This document shows, one piece after another, positions 1 through 10,920 of a stretch of 35,495 bases of DNA (its first letter is position 1; each line of letters begins with the position of its first letter). The stretch covers positions 1 through 35,495 of the forward strand of contig JAMFSV010000366.1 in NCBI GenBank assembly GCA_026225455.1. The letters run 5' to 3'. The notes beneath the pieces are model-generated. The model was not told the origin of the DNA, ran no database searches, and saw nothing but the letters and a program-made list of their open reading frames with translations. The stretch comes from Burkholderiales bacterium (GTDB lineage: Bacteria > Pseudomonadota > Gammaproteobacteria > Burkholderiales > Burkholderiaceae). The translations under genes were made by a program, and so were the position numbers.

Positions 1-251
1 CGATGAAGTTGTGTAACGACATCAACGTTCCTTGTGCCATATATGCGTGGTATCGGTTTTTGACCACCCGATGCGTCAGCACGTTGAAGCCGAATGATGG
101 CAGCGAACAAATAGAGCAATTCCTATGCCAGCAATCGAAGAGAAATGTTGCGCAGCAAGGCTTAAGCGCTGTCTTTACTGAGAAAACGCGCGAATTGTAC
201 CTCTATTTGGTGCATACACGACATCCTTGTTTCCACAGGGTTTTCCTGCAT

Positions 252-322
252 TGCAACCCGATTTTTATTCGCGGGGCCGACAGGTGACACCAGGTTGCAC
301 CTACCACAAAAATCGGGTTGCA
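252..322. repeat. 15-bp perfect inverted repeat with 41-bp spacer in noncoding DNA
   Basis: TGCAACCCGATTTTT (252-266) and AAAAATCGGGTTGCA (308-322). Confidence 0.85.
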
Positions 323-630
323 CCATTATGTGGAAATATGAGATTAGAACATCCCCCCGGAAAGCCTTATGTAATCTAGGTTGCTCATCTCGACCCGCGC
401 CTCCCATAGAAAAAATGCGGCGATGCGGAGTCAATGCCCCAGACAGGTGCGCGCGTGAAAGATTCGGTTAACCAACGCCGAATCACCTGCACTTAAATTG
501 AGAAAGTGTTGGATATGGCCCGCAGCCGCACCACGCAAGGGATAGCGGCAAAAGAAATGGGGCAGTAAAGAACAGACGCGCCCGGCAACAGTGCGCCGGG
601 CGGAAATATTAGAGGTTCAGCAGCAGGCGC

Positions 631-1584
631 TCAGGCGGGTAAGGTCAGGCCGCGCGGCAGCGGGAAGGCAATCGATTCTTCCACGCCGTCGAGTTTGCGA
701 ATATTCACAATGCCCAAGGTGCGCAGTCTTTCGACCACTTGCTGCGCCAGCACCTCAGGCGCCGAAGCGCCCGCGGTCAGACCGATGCGGCGTTTGCCTG
801 CGAGCCAGGCCGGGTCGATCTGGTCTGGAGAGTCGACCATATAGGCCGGAATTCCACGCTTCTCCGCGACTTCGCGCAGGCGATTGGAGTTCGAGCTATT
901 CGGACTGCCCACCACAATCACCACATCGCATTGCGGCGCCATAAACTTGACGGCGTCCTGCCGATTTTGCGTGGCGTAGCAGATATCCTGCTTCTTCGGT
1001 TCGCGGATCATGGGGAAGCGGTGTTTCAGCGCGGCGATAATTTCGGCGGCGTCGTCGACCGACAAGGTGGTTTGCGTCACATACGCCAGCATCGCCGGAT
1101 TACTCACTTCCAGCGCCAACACATCGGCAATATCCTCGACCAGATACATGCCGCTGCCGGCCTGCCCCATGGTGCCCTCGACCTCAGGGTGGCCTTTATG
1201 GCCGATCATCAGGATTTCGTAGCCATCGGCGCGCATCTTGGCGACTTCGATATGCACCTTGGTCACCAGCGGACAGGTGGCGTCGAACACCCGCAACCCC
1301 CGCTCCTCGGCGTCCGCGCGAATCGCCTGGGATACGCCATGGGCACTGAAAATCAGCGTCGAGCCGACCGGCACGTCGTCCAATGATTCGATAAACACCG
1401 CGCCTTTGCGGCGCAGGTCTTCGACTACATAAGCGTTGTGCACAATTTCGTGACGCACAAAAATCGGCGCGCCAAACAAGGTAAGCGCACGCTCGACAAT
1501 TTCAATAGCCCGGTCGACACCGGCGCAGAACCCGCGCGGCTGCGCGAGCAGAATTTCAGCGTCATCGATAATGCTGGCTGACAT
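631..1584 (-). CDS. ispH: 4-hydroxy-3-methylbut-2-enyl diphosphate reductase (IspH/LytB)
   Basis: Full-length ORF; protein starts ...[24 protein letters not shown] with [22 protein letters not shown], typical LytB motifs. Confidence 0.97.
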   Translation of the reverse strand: MSASIIDDAEILLAQPRGFCAGVDRAIEIVERALTLFGAPIFVRHEIVHNAYVVEDLRRKGAVFIESLDDVPVGSTLIFSAHGVSQAIRADAEERGLRVFDATCPLVTKVHIEVAKMRADGYEILMIGHKGHPEVEGTMGQAGSGMYLVEDIADVLALEVSNPAMLAYVTQTTLSVDDAAEIIAALKHRFPMIREPKKQDICYATQNRQDAVKFMAPQCDVVIVVGSPNSSNSNRLREVAEKRGIPAYMVDSPDQIDPAWLAGKRRIGLTAGASAPEVLAQQVVERLRTLGIVNIRKLDGVEESIAFPLPRGLTLPA

Positions 1585-1592
1585 GACAGTTC

Positions 1593-2048
1593 CTACAAAA
1601 TTCCAATAATCTGGACTTCAAATGCCAGCGGTTGCCCCGCCAGCGGATGGTTGAAATCGAATAACGCGGAGGTGGCGCCGACTTCCTTCAGGATGCCCGC
1701 ATAACGCCCGCCGCCCGGAGCGTTGAATTCGACCAGATCGCCCGGCGTAAAGTTCTCGCCCACCATCGCGTTTTCACGCAGCGTTTCCAGCGACACCCAC
1801 TGCAGCAGGTCGGCATTGCGCTGACCAAAAGCTTCATCCTCTTTTAGCTGAACGGTAGAGTGGTGCCCCACCTTCATGCCCATCAGAATAGCCTCAAGCT
1901 GAGGCGCAAGTTGCCCGGCCCCCATCAGCAACGTGGCAGGCCTATCGCCGAACGTGCTGACGATATCCGCGCCGCCGGCCATTGCCAGGCGGTAATTCAG
2001 CGTCACGTGCGACCCGGGCTTTATTTCAGAGATGTCTATCTGCGTCAT
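1593..2048 (-). CDS. FKBP-type peptidyl-prolyl cis-trans isomerase (SlpA/FkpB type)
   Basis: Internal start [26 protein letters not shown] within the 1593..2249 [25 protein letters not shown] and [13 protein letters not shown] motifs; adjacent to ispH as is common. Confidence 0.9.
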   Translation of the reverse strand: MTQIDISEIKPGSHVTLNYRLAMAGGADIVSTFGDRPATLLMGAGQLAPQLEAILMGMKVGHHSTVQLKEDEAFGQRNADLLQWVSLETLRENAMVGENFTPGDLVEFNAPGGGRYAGILKEVGATSALFDFNHPLAGQPLAFEVQIIGIL

Positions 2049-2311
2049 ACCCAACTCAGGTTCAAAAATAAGGCGCCAAGTGCAGCCCGAACCAATTCGG
2101 CAAGGAGCTGCGCCCGGCGTAGCTGCGGCGATCATGCAAGACCACAGGAAAGATCGTGCCGTCGCGCCAAGTCCCATATTGTAAGCCACGCCGAACATCT
2201 CGGCCCGAGCTTTACGTCCAGGCCCGCCGCGCGAGGCGCCGCAGCGCATCCGGTACGACGCACCCAGCCGTCACTCAGTCACTCACTCAGCGCACAAACA
2301 AGGAGCATGCA

Positions 2312-3073
2312 ATGCCACATTGCGCACCGCAAACCGCTGCAGACGTCCGCGCACTGCCGCAACAACCTCACCCAGCCGAGCTCGACCCGCTGCCACATTT
2401 GCCTATATATAAGTGGCCGATCCACAAACGGCCCCGCGAAAAATTGTTACGCGACGGCACCGGCAGCCTGAGCGACGGCGAACTGCTGGCGGTGATCCTG
2501 CGCATGGGCTGCCGCGGCCAAAGCGCCGTCGACCTGGGCCAGGCGCTGCTGGCCCGTTTTGGCTCGATGCATGGCCTGCTCAGCGCCTCGCCCAAGGAAA
2601 TTCGCGCCGTGCATGGCATCGGACTGGCCAAATCGGCACAGTTGCAGGCCATTCTGGAGCTGGCGCGCCGCACCCTCACCGAGCGTTTGCGCGACAACAC
2701 CGCGCTCGATTCGCCCGAGGTGGTACGCAATTATCTCCGCTTATTTATCGGGGTGCGCAGCTATGAAGTGTTTGTTTGCCTCTATCTGGACAGTAAACAT
2801 CGGCTGATACGCACCGTGGAAGCCTCACGCGGCACCCTGACTCATACGGCGGTCTATCCTCGCGAAATCGCCCGCGAAGCCTTGGCGCTCAATGCCGCGG
2901 GCCTGATCGTCGCGCACAACCACCCGTCCGGCGATACCCGCCCCAGCGCGGCCGATCGGCACCTGACACAAAGACTAAGCGAGACACTGCAGTTGATTGA
3001 GGTTAAACTGCTCGACCATCTGATCGTGGGCGAAAACGTGGTGTTTTCCTTCGCCGAACGCGGTCTGCTGTAA
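2312..3073 (+). CDS. radC: RadC family (JAB/MPN domain) protein
   Basis: RPREKLLRDGTGSLSDGELLAVILRMGCRGQSAVDLG and the metal-binding HNHPSGDTRPSAAD motif; ATG at 2312 preceded by AAGGAG. Confidence 0.93.
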   Translation: MPHCAPQTAADVRALPQQPHPAELDPLPHLPIYKWPIHKRPREKLLRDGTGSLSDGELLAVILRMGCRGQSAVDLGQALLARFGSMHGLLSASPKEIRAVHGIGLAKSAQLQAILELARRTLTERLRDNTALDSPEVVRNYLRLFIGVRSYEVFVCLYLDSKHRLIRTVEASRGTLTHTAVYPREIAREALALNAAGLIVAHNHPSGDTRPSAADRHLTQRLSETLQLIEVKLLDHLIVGENVVFSFAERGLL

Positions 3074-3288
3074 GACGAAGGGACGAAATGCAACGCGGCG
3101 GACACAACAAACACAAATGCATTTGATTTACCTGTGTTTTTTCTGTTAGAATCTTTGTCTGCTTGTTCCACCCATTTCAGTTAATTAATTAATTTCTAGT
3201 CCCTAGCCGGGGTCTCTGCGTCGGAATACTGACGAAGAATCAGACTCAGCCGACTAGAATCAGAATTTAAGCGTATTAGGAGTGCTCT

Positions 3289-3522
3289 ATGGCACGCGTA
3301 TGTCAAGTGACCGGGAAAGGGCCGATGGTCGGCAATAACGTTTCCCACGCAAACAATAAGACCAAGCGCCGCTTCCTGCCGAATCTGCAAAATCGCCGGT
3401 TCTTCGTGGAAAGCGAAAACCGCTGGGTGCGTCTGCGCCTTTCGAACGCAGGCCTGCGCCTGATCGACAAAAACGGCATTGAGTCCGTGCTCGCAGATTT
3501 GCGCGCACGCGGCGCAGTCTAA
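3289..3522 (+). CDS. rpmB: 50S ribosomal protein L28
   Basis: [38 protein letters not shown]. Confidence 0.98.
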   Translation: MARVCQVTGKGPMVGNNVSHANNKTKRRFLPNLQNRRFFVESENRWVRLRLSNAGLRLIDKNGIESVLADLRARGAV

Positions 3523-3532
3523 GGAGTAAATC

Positions 3533-3700
3533 ATGGCTAAAGGCGGTCGCGACAAAATCAAGCTGGAATCTACAGCGGGTACTGGTCACTTCTACACCAC
3601 GACGAAAAACAAACGCACGAAGCCCGAAAAAATGGAGATCATGAAGTTTGATCCCGTGGTTCGCAAGCACGTGTCGTACAAGGAAACCAAGATCAAGTAA
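3533..3700 (+). CDS. rpmG: 50S ribosomal protein L33
   Basis: 55-codon ORF read directly (too short for the supplied track): [55 protein letters not shown]; immediately downstream of rpmB with AAGGAG. Confidence 0.97.
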   Translation: MAKGGRDKIKLESTAGTGHFYTTTKNKRTKPEKMEIMKFDPVVRKHVSYKETKIK

Positions 3701-3728
3701 TTGATCTTGTGTTCTCCTGACGTTCGTA

Positions 3729-3758
3729 CAAAAAACCCCGCTATGGCGGGGTTTTTTG
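3729..3758 (+). terminator. Intrinsic terminator after rpmB-rpmG
   Basis: AAAAAACCCCGCTATGGCGGGGTTTTTTG hairpin plus T tract. Confidence 0.9.
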
Positions 3759-3971
3759 TTTTCTCGCGGCAACAAGCTTTACGTACCGCCCTTGCCCGCC
3801 AGGTTGAATCTGCCTTTCCGGCAGCCCCGTCAGTTGCCTGCGGCTAAAAGGCGCGCTGCACGATCGGGCCGCGCCCGGTATATTCGTAGATGCGCGGCAT
3901 CAGTGCGGGCCGATCGATCTAGCTGACAGGGCTCAGCGATAGAGCCCAACCAAGAAGTCTGGAGATATTTG

Positions 3972-5570
3972 ATGAATTTCGACGTAGTCATCGTGGGCAG
4001 CGGACTGGCAGGCTTGAGCGTCGCGCTGAATCTCGCTCAAACCAGCCGGGTTGCCGTTATCGCCAAACGCTCCCTCACCGATGGCGCGAGCGATTGGGCG
4101 CAGGGCGGCATTGCCGCGGTACTCGATTCCGCCGACAGTGTGGACGAGCATGTGCGCGATACGCTGGTTGCCGGCGCCGGTATTTGCGATGAAACCGCCA
4201 CCCGTTACATTATCGAAAACAGCCGCTCCGCGATCGAATGGCTGATCCAGCAAGGCGTTCCCTTCACTCGGGACGAAACCTCGGAACTGGGTTTTCACCT
4301 GACCCGCGAAGGCGGTCATAGCCATCGGCGCATTATTCATGCGGCCGACGCGACCGGCCACGCGGTCATGACCACCCTGGTCGAGCGGGTCCGCACCCAC
4401 CCCAATATCACCTTGCTCGAAGACTATGTCGCGGTCGACCTGATCACCTCGGATCGGATCGGGCTGCCGGGCCAGCGCTGCCATGGCTTGTACGCCTTGA
4501 ACGTCACCACCGGGCGCACCTTGACCCTGGCCGCGCCTCACACGGTGTTGGCCACCGGCGGCGCCGGCAAGGTCTATTTATACACCACCAATCCGGACAC
4601 CTCGACCGGCGACGGGATTGCAATCGCATGGCGCGCGGGCTGCCGGGTCAGCAATATGGAATTTATCCAGTTTCACCCGACCTGCCTGTATCACCCCTAC
4701 GCCAAGTCATTCCTGATTTCGGAAGCGGTGCGCGGCGAAGGCGGACTGCTGCGTTTGCCGGACGGCACGCGTTTTATGCCGCAACACGATGAGCGCGCCG
4801 AACTGGCGCCGCGCGATGTGGTGGCCCGCGCAATCGACTTTGAAATCAAAAAACGCGGTATCGACTGCGTGTTTCTCGACATCACCCATCAGCCGCCCGA
4901 ATTTATTCAGGAACACTTTCCCACCATTTTGGCGCGCTGCAAAGAATTCGGCATCGACATCACCACCCAATGGATTCCGATTGTGCCGGCGGCCCATTAC
5001 ACCTGCGGCGGCATCGTCACCGACCTGACCGGCCGCACCGACCTGGAAGGCTTATATGCGGTCGGCGAAGCGGCCTGCACCGGTTTGCACGGCGCCAACC
5101 GGCTGGCCAGCAACTCCCTGCTCGAATGCCTGGTAGTCGGACGGGCGGCAGCCGCCGCGATTCAGCAGGAAGGCCATGCGGAAGCATGCAGTGCGGCGCT
5201 GCCCGACTGGGACGAAAGCCGGGTCTCGGACCCTGATGAAGAAGTGGTGGTGGCCCACAATTGGGACGAATTGCGGCGCCTGATGTGGAATTATGTCGGC
5301 ATCGTGCGTACCGACAAACGCCTGGCCCGCGCCAAACACCGGATTGCCATGTTGCGCGATGAAATTCACGAATACTACGCAAATTTCAAAGTCAGCCGCG
5401 ATCTGCTCGAACTGCGCAACCTGGTCGACGTCGCCTCACTGATTGTCGACAGCGCCCGGGCGCGACGCGAAAGCCGCGGCCTGCATTTCAGCCGCGACTG
5501 GCCCAAAGCGTTTCCGAAAGGCATGCCCACCGTACTGGCACCCAAACGCAATCGCAATCGCTCGCTGTAA
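3972..5570 (+). CDS. nadB: L-aspartate oxidase
   Basis: [25 protein letters not shown] motif; [60 protein letters not shown]. Confidence 0.97.
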   Translation: MNFDVVIVGSGLAGLSVALNLAQTSRVAVIAKRSLTDGASDWAQGGIAAVLDSADSVDEHVRDTLVAGAGICDETATRYIIENSRSAIEWLIQQGVPFTRDETSELGFHLTREGGHSHRRIIHAADATGHAVMTTLVERVRTHPNITLLEDYVAVDLITSDRIGLPGQRCHGLYALNVTTGRTLTLAAPHTVLATGGAGKVYLYTTNPDTSTGDGIAIAWRAGCRVSNMEFIQFHPTCLYHPYAKSFLISEAVRGEGGLLRLPDGTRFMPQHDERAELAPRDVVARAIDFEIKKRGIDCVFLDITHQPPEFIQEHFPTILARCKEFGIDITTQWIPIVPAAHYTCGGIVTDLTGRTDLEGLYAVGEAACTGLHGANRLASNSLLECLVVGRAAAAAIQQEGHAEACSAALPDWDESRVSDPDEEVVVAHNWDELRRLMWNYVGIVRTDKRLARAKHRIAMLRDEIHEYYANFKVSRDLLELRNLVDVASLIVDSARARRESRGLHFSRDWPKAFPKGMPTVLAPKRNRNRSL

Positions 5571-5741
5571 ATCGGCCGGCGTCAAGGCAACACGGTTGCG
5601 GCGGTGACGGCGCTACCGTGTTGCCGCCGATGCGGTGCATTAACCCGCCGCCGCCGCAACTTCGACGGGCACTACCTTGCGGCCGTCGACGTTGCGGCAT
5701 AAGCGCTGATCGCATTGACTCGCCTTAGCTAGCCAGCGCGC

Positions 5742-6653
5742 CTAGCGCGGCACCAGGCGCATGGAAAAATCGGTGGCCCGGACATCTTTGGTCAGGCTGC
5801 CGATCGAGATCCGATCCACCCCGGTGGCGGCAATCGCTGCCACCGAGTCGAAATTGACCCCGCCCGAGACTTCCAGCACCGCACGTTCGGCGGTCATACG
5901 CACCGCATCGCGCATCATCTCCAGCGTGAAGTTGTCGAGCAACACCGACTGCGCCCCCGCCGCCAAGGCTTCTTCAAGCTGGGCCAGCGTTTCCACTTCG
6001 ATTTGAATCGACACGCCGCAGTCCAATGCTTGCGCCGCGTGCAGCGCCGCAGCCACGCCGCCGGCCGCGGCGATATGATTTTCTTTAATCAGGATGCCGT
6101 CGTACAAAGCCAGGCGCTGGTTTGACCCGCCGCCGACCCGCACCGCGTACTTCTGCGCCAAACGCAAACCCGGCATGGTTTTGCGGGTATCGAGAATGCG
6201 CGCGCGGCCGGCAACTGCTGCAGCGGCCTGCACATAACGGCGCGTGGCGCTGGCCACCCCCGACAACATTTGCAGAAAATTAAGCAGGTTGCGCTCGGCC
6301 GTCAGCAACACCCGCACCGGCCCATGCAATTCGACCACCGTGGTGTCGGCCAACATCAGATCGCCTTCGCGATAAGACCAGCGTGCTTCAACCGCACCGC
6401 CGAGCTGCGCCAGCACTGCCTCGAACCAAGGCACACCGCACAAGACCGCATCCTCGCGCACCAGAATGCGCGCTGTCCGCCATTCGTCGGCCGGCACCAG
6501 ACGCCCGGTCTGGTCGCCCGCGCCGACGTCCTCCGCCAGCGCCGCCGTCACGTTGGCGACGATTGCGGCGTCGAAGCCGGGACCGTATTCACCTTGAATT
6601 TCCGCAAATAACGGCGATACCGCCGTTTCAAGTTGTTTGCCTGCCACTGTCAT
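5742..6653 (-). CDS. nadC: Nicotinate-nucleotide pyrophosphorylase (carboxylating)
   Basis: ILDTRKTMPGLRLAQKYAVRVGGGSNQRLALYDGILIKENHI; next to nadA and nadB. Confidence 0.97.
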   Translation of the reverse strand: MTVAGKQLETAVSPLFAEIQGEYGPGFDAAIVANVTAALAEDVGAGDQTGRLVPADEWRTARILVREDAVLCGVPWFEAVLAQLGGAVEARWSYREGDLMLADTTVVELHGPVRVLLTAERNLLNFLQMLSGVASATRRYVQAAAAVAGRARILDTRKTMPGLRLAQKYAVRVGGGSNQRLALYDGILIKENHIAAAGGVAAALHAAQALDCGVSIQIEVETLAQLEEALAAGAQSVLLDNFTLEMMRDAVRMTAERAVLEVSGGVNFDSVAAIAATGVDRISIGSLTKDVRATDFSMRLVPR

Positions 6654-6665
6654 CTCTTTCCTTCC

Positions 6666-7805
6666 TTAAGCGGGGCCGACTTGCCGATATAAAGCCGTAT
6701 CGCGCGCCAGGTCGCCGCTGGCCTTGACGGTGGTGTTGCGCTTTGCCGCGAATGCCAGCATCCGGTCGATCGGCAACCGCGCCCGCTCGATCAACGCGGA
6801 GTCGACGTGAATTTCGTTATGCCCACGCTCCAGCACCTCGGCCAAATTGGCCAGCCCGTTCATCGCCATCCAGGGGCAATGCGCGCAGCTTTTGCAGGTT
6901 GCGCTGTTTCCCGCGGTCGGGGCGGCGATAAAGGTTTTGCCGGGAGCCGCGAGTTGCATTTTGTGCAGGATGCCGAGATCGGTGGCCACGATAAATTCGC
7001 GTGCATCCAGTTTTTGCGCCGCGTTGATCAATTGGGTGGTCGACCCGACCACATCCGCCAGCGCCACCACGGCCGCCGGCGACTCCGGATGGACCAGGAT
7101 TTTTGCGTGGGGGTGTTCGGCCTTCAGCAGGTCGAGTTCAATGCTTTTGAATTCGTCGTGAACCAGGCAGGAACCCTGCCACAGCAGCATGTCGGCCCCG
7201 GTTTGTTGCTGGATATAAGCGCCCAGGTGGCGGTCGGGAGCCCAGATGATTTTCTCGCCGCGCGCATGCAGGTCGGCCACGATGTCCAGGCCGATGGCCG
7301 ACGTCACCATCCAGTCGGCGCGGGCTTTAACCGCGGCGCTGGTATTGGCGTAGACCACTACGGTGCGGTCCGGGTGCGCATCGCAGAAAGCGGAAAAATC
7401 ATCCGCCGGGCAGCCGAGATCGAGCGAGCAGGTAGCATCGAGATCCGGCATCAGGATGCGCTTATCCGGACTCAGGATTTTCGCGGTCTCGCCCATAAAC
7501 CGCACGCCGGCGACAATCAGCGTCTGCGCCGGATGATCGCGTCCAAAACGCGCCATTTCCAGCGAGTCGGCGACACAACCGCCCGTCTCGTCCGCCAAAT
7601 CCTGCAACTCGCCGTCGACATAATAATGCGCCACCAGCACGGCTTGCTCGCGCTTCAATAAAGCGCGAATCCGCTCTTTGAGCGCGGCACGTTCGCCCGC
7701 GCTCGGTGCCGGCGCGACACGCGCCCAGGCATGGCCCACACCGCAGGTAGTGCCCAACGCTTGCGGCAGGTCGAATTCGACGGTTTTTACGACGTTCTGA
7801 TTCAT
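6666..7805 (-). CDS. nadA: Quinolinate synthase
   Basis: [53 protein letters not shown]-type Fe-S cysteine motif. Confidence 0.97.
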   Translation of the reverse strand: MNQNVVKTVEFDLPQALGTTCGVGHAWARVAPAPSAGERAALKERIRALLKREQAVLVAHYYVDGELQDLADETGGCVADSLEMARFGRDHPAQTLIVAGVRFMGETAKILSPDKRILMPDLDATCSLDLGCPADDFSAFCDAHPDRTVVVYANTSAAVKARADWMVTSAIGLDIVADLHARGEKIIWAPDRHLGAYIQQQTGADMLLWQGSCLVHDEFKSIELDLLKAEHPHAKILVHPESPAAVVALADVVGSTTQLINAAQKLDAREFIVATDLGILHKMQLAAPGKTFIAAPTAGNSATCKSCAHCPWMAMNGLANLAEVLERGHNEIHVDSALIERARLPIDRMLAFAAKRNTTVKASGDLARDTALYRQVGPA

Positions 7806-7890
7806 GACCTTATGACCTATTCAACGCACAAAAATGAAAAGCCCCAGGCAGCATCAAGCCGCTGCTGCGGGAAAGCCCCGTGTAAAACAA

Positions 7891-7914
7891 GAAACCCCGC
7901 AACGGCGGGGTTTC
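7891..7914 (-). terminator. Intrinsic terminator downstream of the desaturase gene
   Basis: GAAACCCCGC-AAC-GGCGGGGTTTC hairpin; on the minus strand followed by TTGTTTT. Confidence 0.75.
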
Positions 7915-7963
7915 TGTTCAAACGCACAACGCGATAAGGGCAAGTTTAGCCGATTCGCGCGTT

Positions 7964-9178
7964 TTATGCGTAGCGACGCAAACGCAGGGCAAAATCCTGC
8001 AAAGCCTTGATGCCGCTCGCCTCAGCGCGCAAACACCAGTTTTGCAGTTGTTGCAGCAGTTGTTCGCGCGAAGCGGTGGATCGGTCCCAGATTGCGGCCA
8101 GTTCGGTGCGCAATTCGAAATAGGTCTGCAAGGCGCTGCTTTGAGCCAGCAGTTGCGGCAATTGTTGCTTTTGCGGTTCTTGCAAACGTGCTTCGTCTTT
8201 ATGGAACCACTTGCGCGCGCCCTTTGCCAGCAAATAACTTTCGCGCGCGCCGACTTCCTTGAGATGCGCCAGTTCTGTGCGGTAGGCACGTTTCACGGTT
8301 TTACCGTAACGCGCCATCACTTCGTAGCGATTCGACAACACGGCTTGCAGCGTATCGAGGTCGGGAATGGCCATGTTAACGCTGAGCTTTGGGCTCGGGG
8401 CCACCTTCTTGACATTGGCCAGCTTGACCGCCGACATCAAACGGATGTACATCCAGCCGATATCGAATTCATACCATTTGTTCGACAGCTTGGCCGAAGT
8501 CGCAAAGGTATGGTGATTGTTATGCAGCTCTTCGCCGCCGATCAGGATGCCCCACGGCAGGATATTGGTGCTGGCGTCTTCGCAATTGAAATTGCGATAA
8601 CCCCAGAAATGTCCGATGCCGTTGACCACGCCGGCAGCCCAGAACGGGATCCAGGCCATCTGGATGGCCCAGACGGTCAGGCCGATGGCGCCGAACAAGG
8701 CAATATTGATGATCATCATCAAGCTGATGCCGATTACCGCGTGTTTGGCATAGACATGACGCTCCAGCCAGTCGTCGGGCGTGCCGTGACTGAACTTGCG
8801 CATGGTTTCTTCATTTCTGGATTCGGTGCGATAGAGTTCTGCACCTTCCCACATGACTTTGGCCAGACCACGCGTTTGCGGGCTGTGCGGGTCGTCTTCG
8901 GTTTCGCATTTAGCGTGATGCTTGCGGTGAATCGAAGCCCATTGGCCGGTGACCATACCCGTCGTCATCCACAGCCAGAAGCGGAAGAAATGGCTGGCGA
9001 TGGGGTGCAAATCGAGGGCGCGGTGCGCCTGATGGCGATGCAGGTAAACGGTCACGCCGACAATGGTGATGTGCGTCATCACCAGCGTGTAAGCGACTAT
9101 GCCCCACCAACGAGCGTGCAGCAGGCCGTGAGCGACAAAATCAAACAAAGTATTGAGCAAGATGTAATCCTGAAACAC
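7964..9178 (-). CDS. Fatty acid desaturase (delta-9 acyl-lipid/acyl-CoA desaturase family)
   Basis: Three histidine boxes: HRHQAHRALDLH, HRKHHAKCETEDDPHSP, GGEELHNNHHTFA; TM-rich protein. Confidence 0.92.
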   Translation of the reverse strand: MFQDYILLNTLFDFVAHGLLHARWWGIVAYTLVMTHITIVGVTVYLHRHQAHRALDLHPIASHFFRFWLWMTTGMVTGQWASIHRKHHAKCETEDDPHSPQTRGLAKVMWEGAELYRTESRNEETMRKFSHGTPDDWLERHVYAKHAVIGISLMMIINIALFGAIGLTVWAIQMAWIPFWAAGVVNGIGHFWGYRNFNCEDASTNILPWGILIGGEELHNNHHTFATSAKLSNKWYEFDIGWMYIRLMSAVKLANVKKVAPSPKLSVNMAIPDLDTLQAVLSNRYEVMARYGKTVKRAYRTELAHLKEVGARESYLLAKGARKWFHKDEARLQEPQKQQLPQLLAQSSALQTYFELRTELAAIWDRSTASREQLLQQLQNWCLRAEASGIKALQDFALRLRRYA

Positions 9179-9240
9179 AAAACTTGAAAAAACGGTGTAC
9201 CACCGGATTTAGGTTTTCATACAAATATTACTGTGACACG

Positions 9241-9260
9241 GATAGTACCAAAGTACTATC
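9241..9260. promoter_or_regulatory. Perfect 8-4-8 palindrome upstream of the desaturase; candidate operator
   Basis: GATAGTAC-CAAA-GTACTATC, 62 bp upstream of the desaturase start. Confidence 0.45.
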
Positions 9261-9369
9261 GGAAGAAACACGAAAACCCCAATTAATTTACGGCTTTCTT
9301 CATTTGAATCAAACAGTAAGCGAATTTACACAAAACTTACTACCCGCACCAATCCAGTTCGTATACCGC

Positions 9370-10722
9370 TCAAGCGGCCGGCCCTGACGGCACCGTTGCG
9401 GCGTGCGCCGGCGTCTTGAGCAGCAGTCCTTCGCCGACGAAGCGCACATCGCGCTGGCCGGTCGGAATTTCGATGCCGTGCGCCTGGAATAAGCGCCAAA
9501 TCGCCTGATTGACGGTGGAACGCACCAAGGACGTACCCAGCGCCGCATCTTCGATCCAGAAAGCCAGTTCCAGATTGATCCCGTCGGCCCCAAAGCCGAG
9601 CAGATAAACCGCCGGCTCCGGTTCCGTCAACAAACGCGGCACGTCCTGGGTCGCTCTCAGCAACAGGCTCATGGCAAGCTCGACATCGTTGTGATAAGCA
9701 ATCTGCACCGGCAGTTTCGCCACACCGCGGGTCAAATAGGACGAATGGTTTTGCACCGCGTCGGCCACCAGCTTTTCGTTGGGGATAATGGTTTCAATGC
9801 CGTCCAGCCCACGTACCACGGTATAGCGCGTGCGAATTTGCGTGACCATGCCGTGATAAACGCCGACCGTGATCTGGTCGCCCAGCCGCACCGATCGATC
9901 CAGCAGAATAATAAAACCCGAAACGTAGTTGCTGGCGATCTTTTGCAGGCCCAGACCCAGGCCTACGCCCAGCGCGCCGCCGAATACGCCCAGCACCGTA
10001 ATATCGATACCGACCAGTTCCAGGCTCAGCAACAGGGCCGCCAGGATCAGGACCGCGCGGCTGACCCGCGCCATCACCACTTTCAGGTTGGCATCGATCG
10101 ATTGCGCCCGCATCAGGCGATCTTCCAGCGCCGCCCCCGCCCACATGGCAATCACCACGGTCAGACCGACCCACAGCAAGCCGGTGCACAGCGACAGCAA
10201 ACTCAAATGCGCATTGGCGATATTAAATTTGACGCTGCCCATCCAGCGCAGCACGTCGTCCTGAATGCCGGTCACATAAAGCAGCATGCCGATCCACACC
10301 AGCGTGGTCACCACCCGCTCGACCAGGGACAACAGACCCGGGGTATTGCCCGAGCGCGAGAATACCCGGCGCATCACGTAAAACGCCAGGTAGATCAGGG
10401 CGATACCGAACAGCGGCACCAGCGCCAGTTTGAGCAGCCAGGTATGCATCAGGCCGTCGAGCGCCATCTGCACCATGCCGACAATAGCCCAGCCAAACAA
10501 GGGGAAGATCGCCTTATTGAAGCTTTCGACGCCGAAATGCAGATGGTTGCCGCCCTCGCCACCAGCTCCGCGCAAGCGGCTTAAACCGCGCTTGAGCAGC
10601 GTCGCCAGCACGTAGGCCAGCACCAGACAGGCCAGCAGCGCGGCGGCCTGATACAAAATAACGGGGCGACCGGCATCGCCCGTTAAATCACCGAACAAGT
10701 GGTTGAGGTAACGGTTTTGCAT
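9370..10722 (-). CDS. Mechanosensitive ion channel (MscS) family protein
   Basis: LVGIDITVLGVFGGALGVGLGLGLQKIASNYVSGFIILLDRSVRLGDQITVG MscS pore and beta-domain motif. Confidence 0.93.
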   Translation of the reverse strand: MQNRYLNHLFGDLTGDAGRPVILYQAAALLACLVLAYVLATLLKRGLSRLRGAGGEGGNHLHFGVESFNKAIFPLFGWAIVGMVQMALDGLMHTWLLKLALVPLFGIALIYLAFYVMRRVFSRSGNTPGLLSLVERVVTTLVWIGMLLYVTGIQDDVLRWMGSVKFNIANAHLSLLSLCTGLLWVGLTVVIAMWAGAALEDRLMRAQSIDANLKVVMARVSRAVLILAALLLSLELVGIDITVLGVFGGALGVGLGLGLQKIASNYVSGFIILLDRSVRLGDQITVGVYHGMVTQIRTRYTVVRGLDGIETIIPNEKLVADAVQNHSSYLTRGVAKLPVQIAYHNDVELAMSLLLRATQDVPRLLTEPEPAVYLLGFGADGINLELAFWIEDAALGTSLVRSTVNQAIWRLFQAHGIEIPTGQRDVRFVGEGLLLKTPAHAATVPSGPAA

Positions 10723-10920
10723 GACGTATTTTCAGTCTGGTGAGGATTGCAGATTGCGGTGGCCGATTGCCGATTTCGCTGTGCGGCCCATATCGAAGCG
10801 CCCATGCCAGGGTCGGGTCGGGCGGCAATTTCAATAGTTGCGCGACAAGGTCAGCTCAAGTGGCGCGGCGCCTGCCCCCAGCAGCGACGCGCCAAGGCAT
10901 CGCCGCTGAGTTTCGCTACG

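Noticed and set aside
3-287. 94-aa ORF at the window start
   Set aside because: No family resemblance, overlaps the inverted repeat and an opposite ORF; insufficient support for coding
3933-4541. 202-aa ORF antisense to nadB
   Set aside because: Mirror frame of a clear nadB gene; same explanation applies to the antisense ORFs at 8042-9187, 9691-10584, 20951-22147 and 22157-23302
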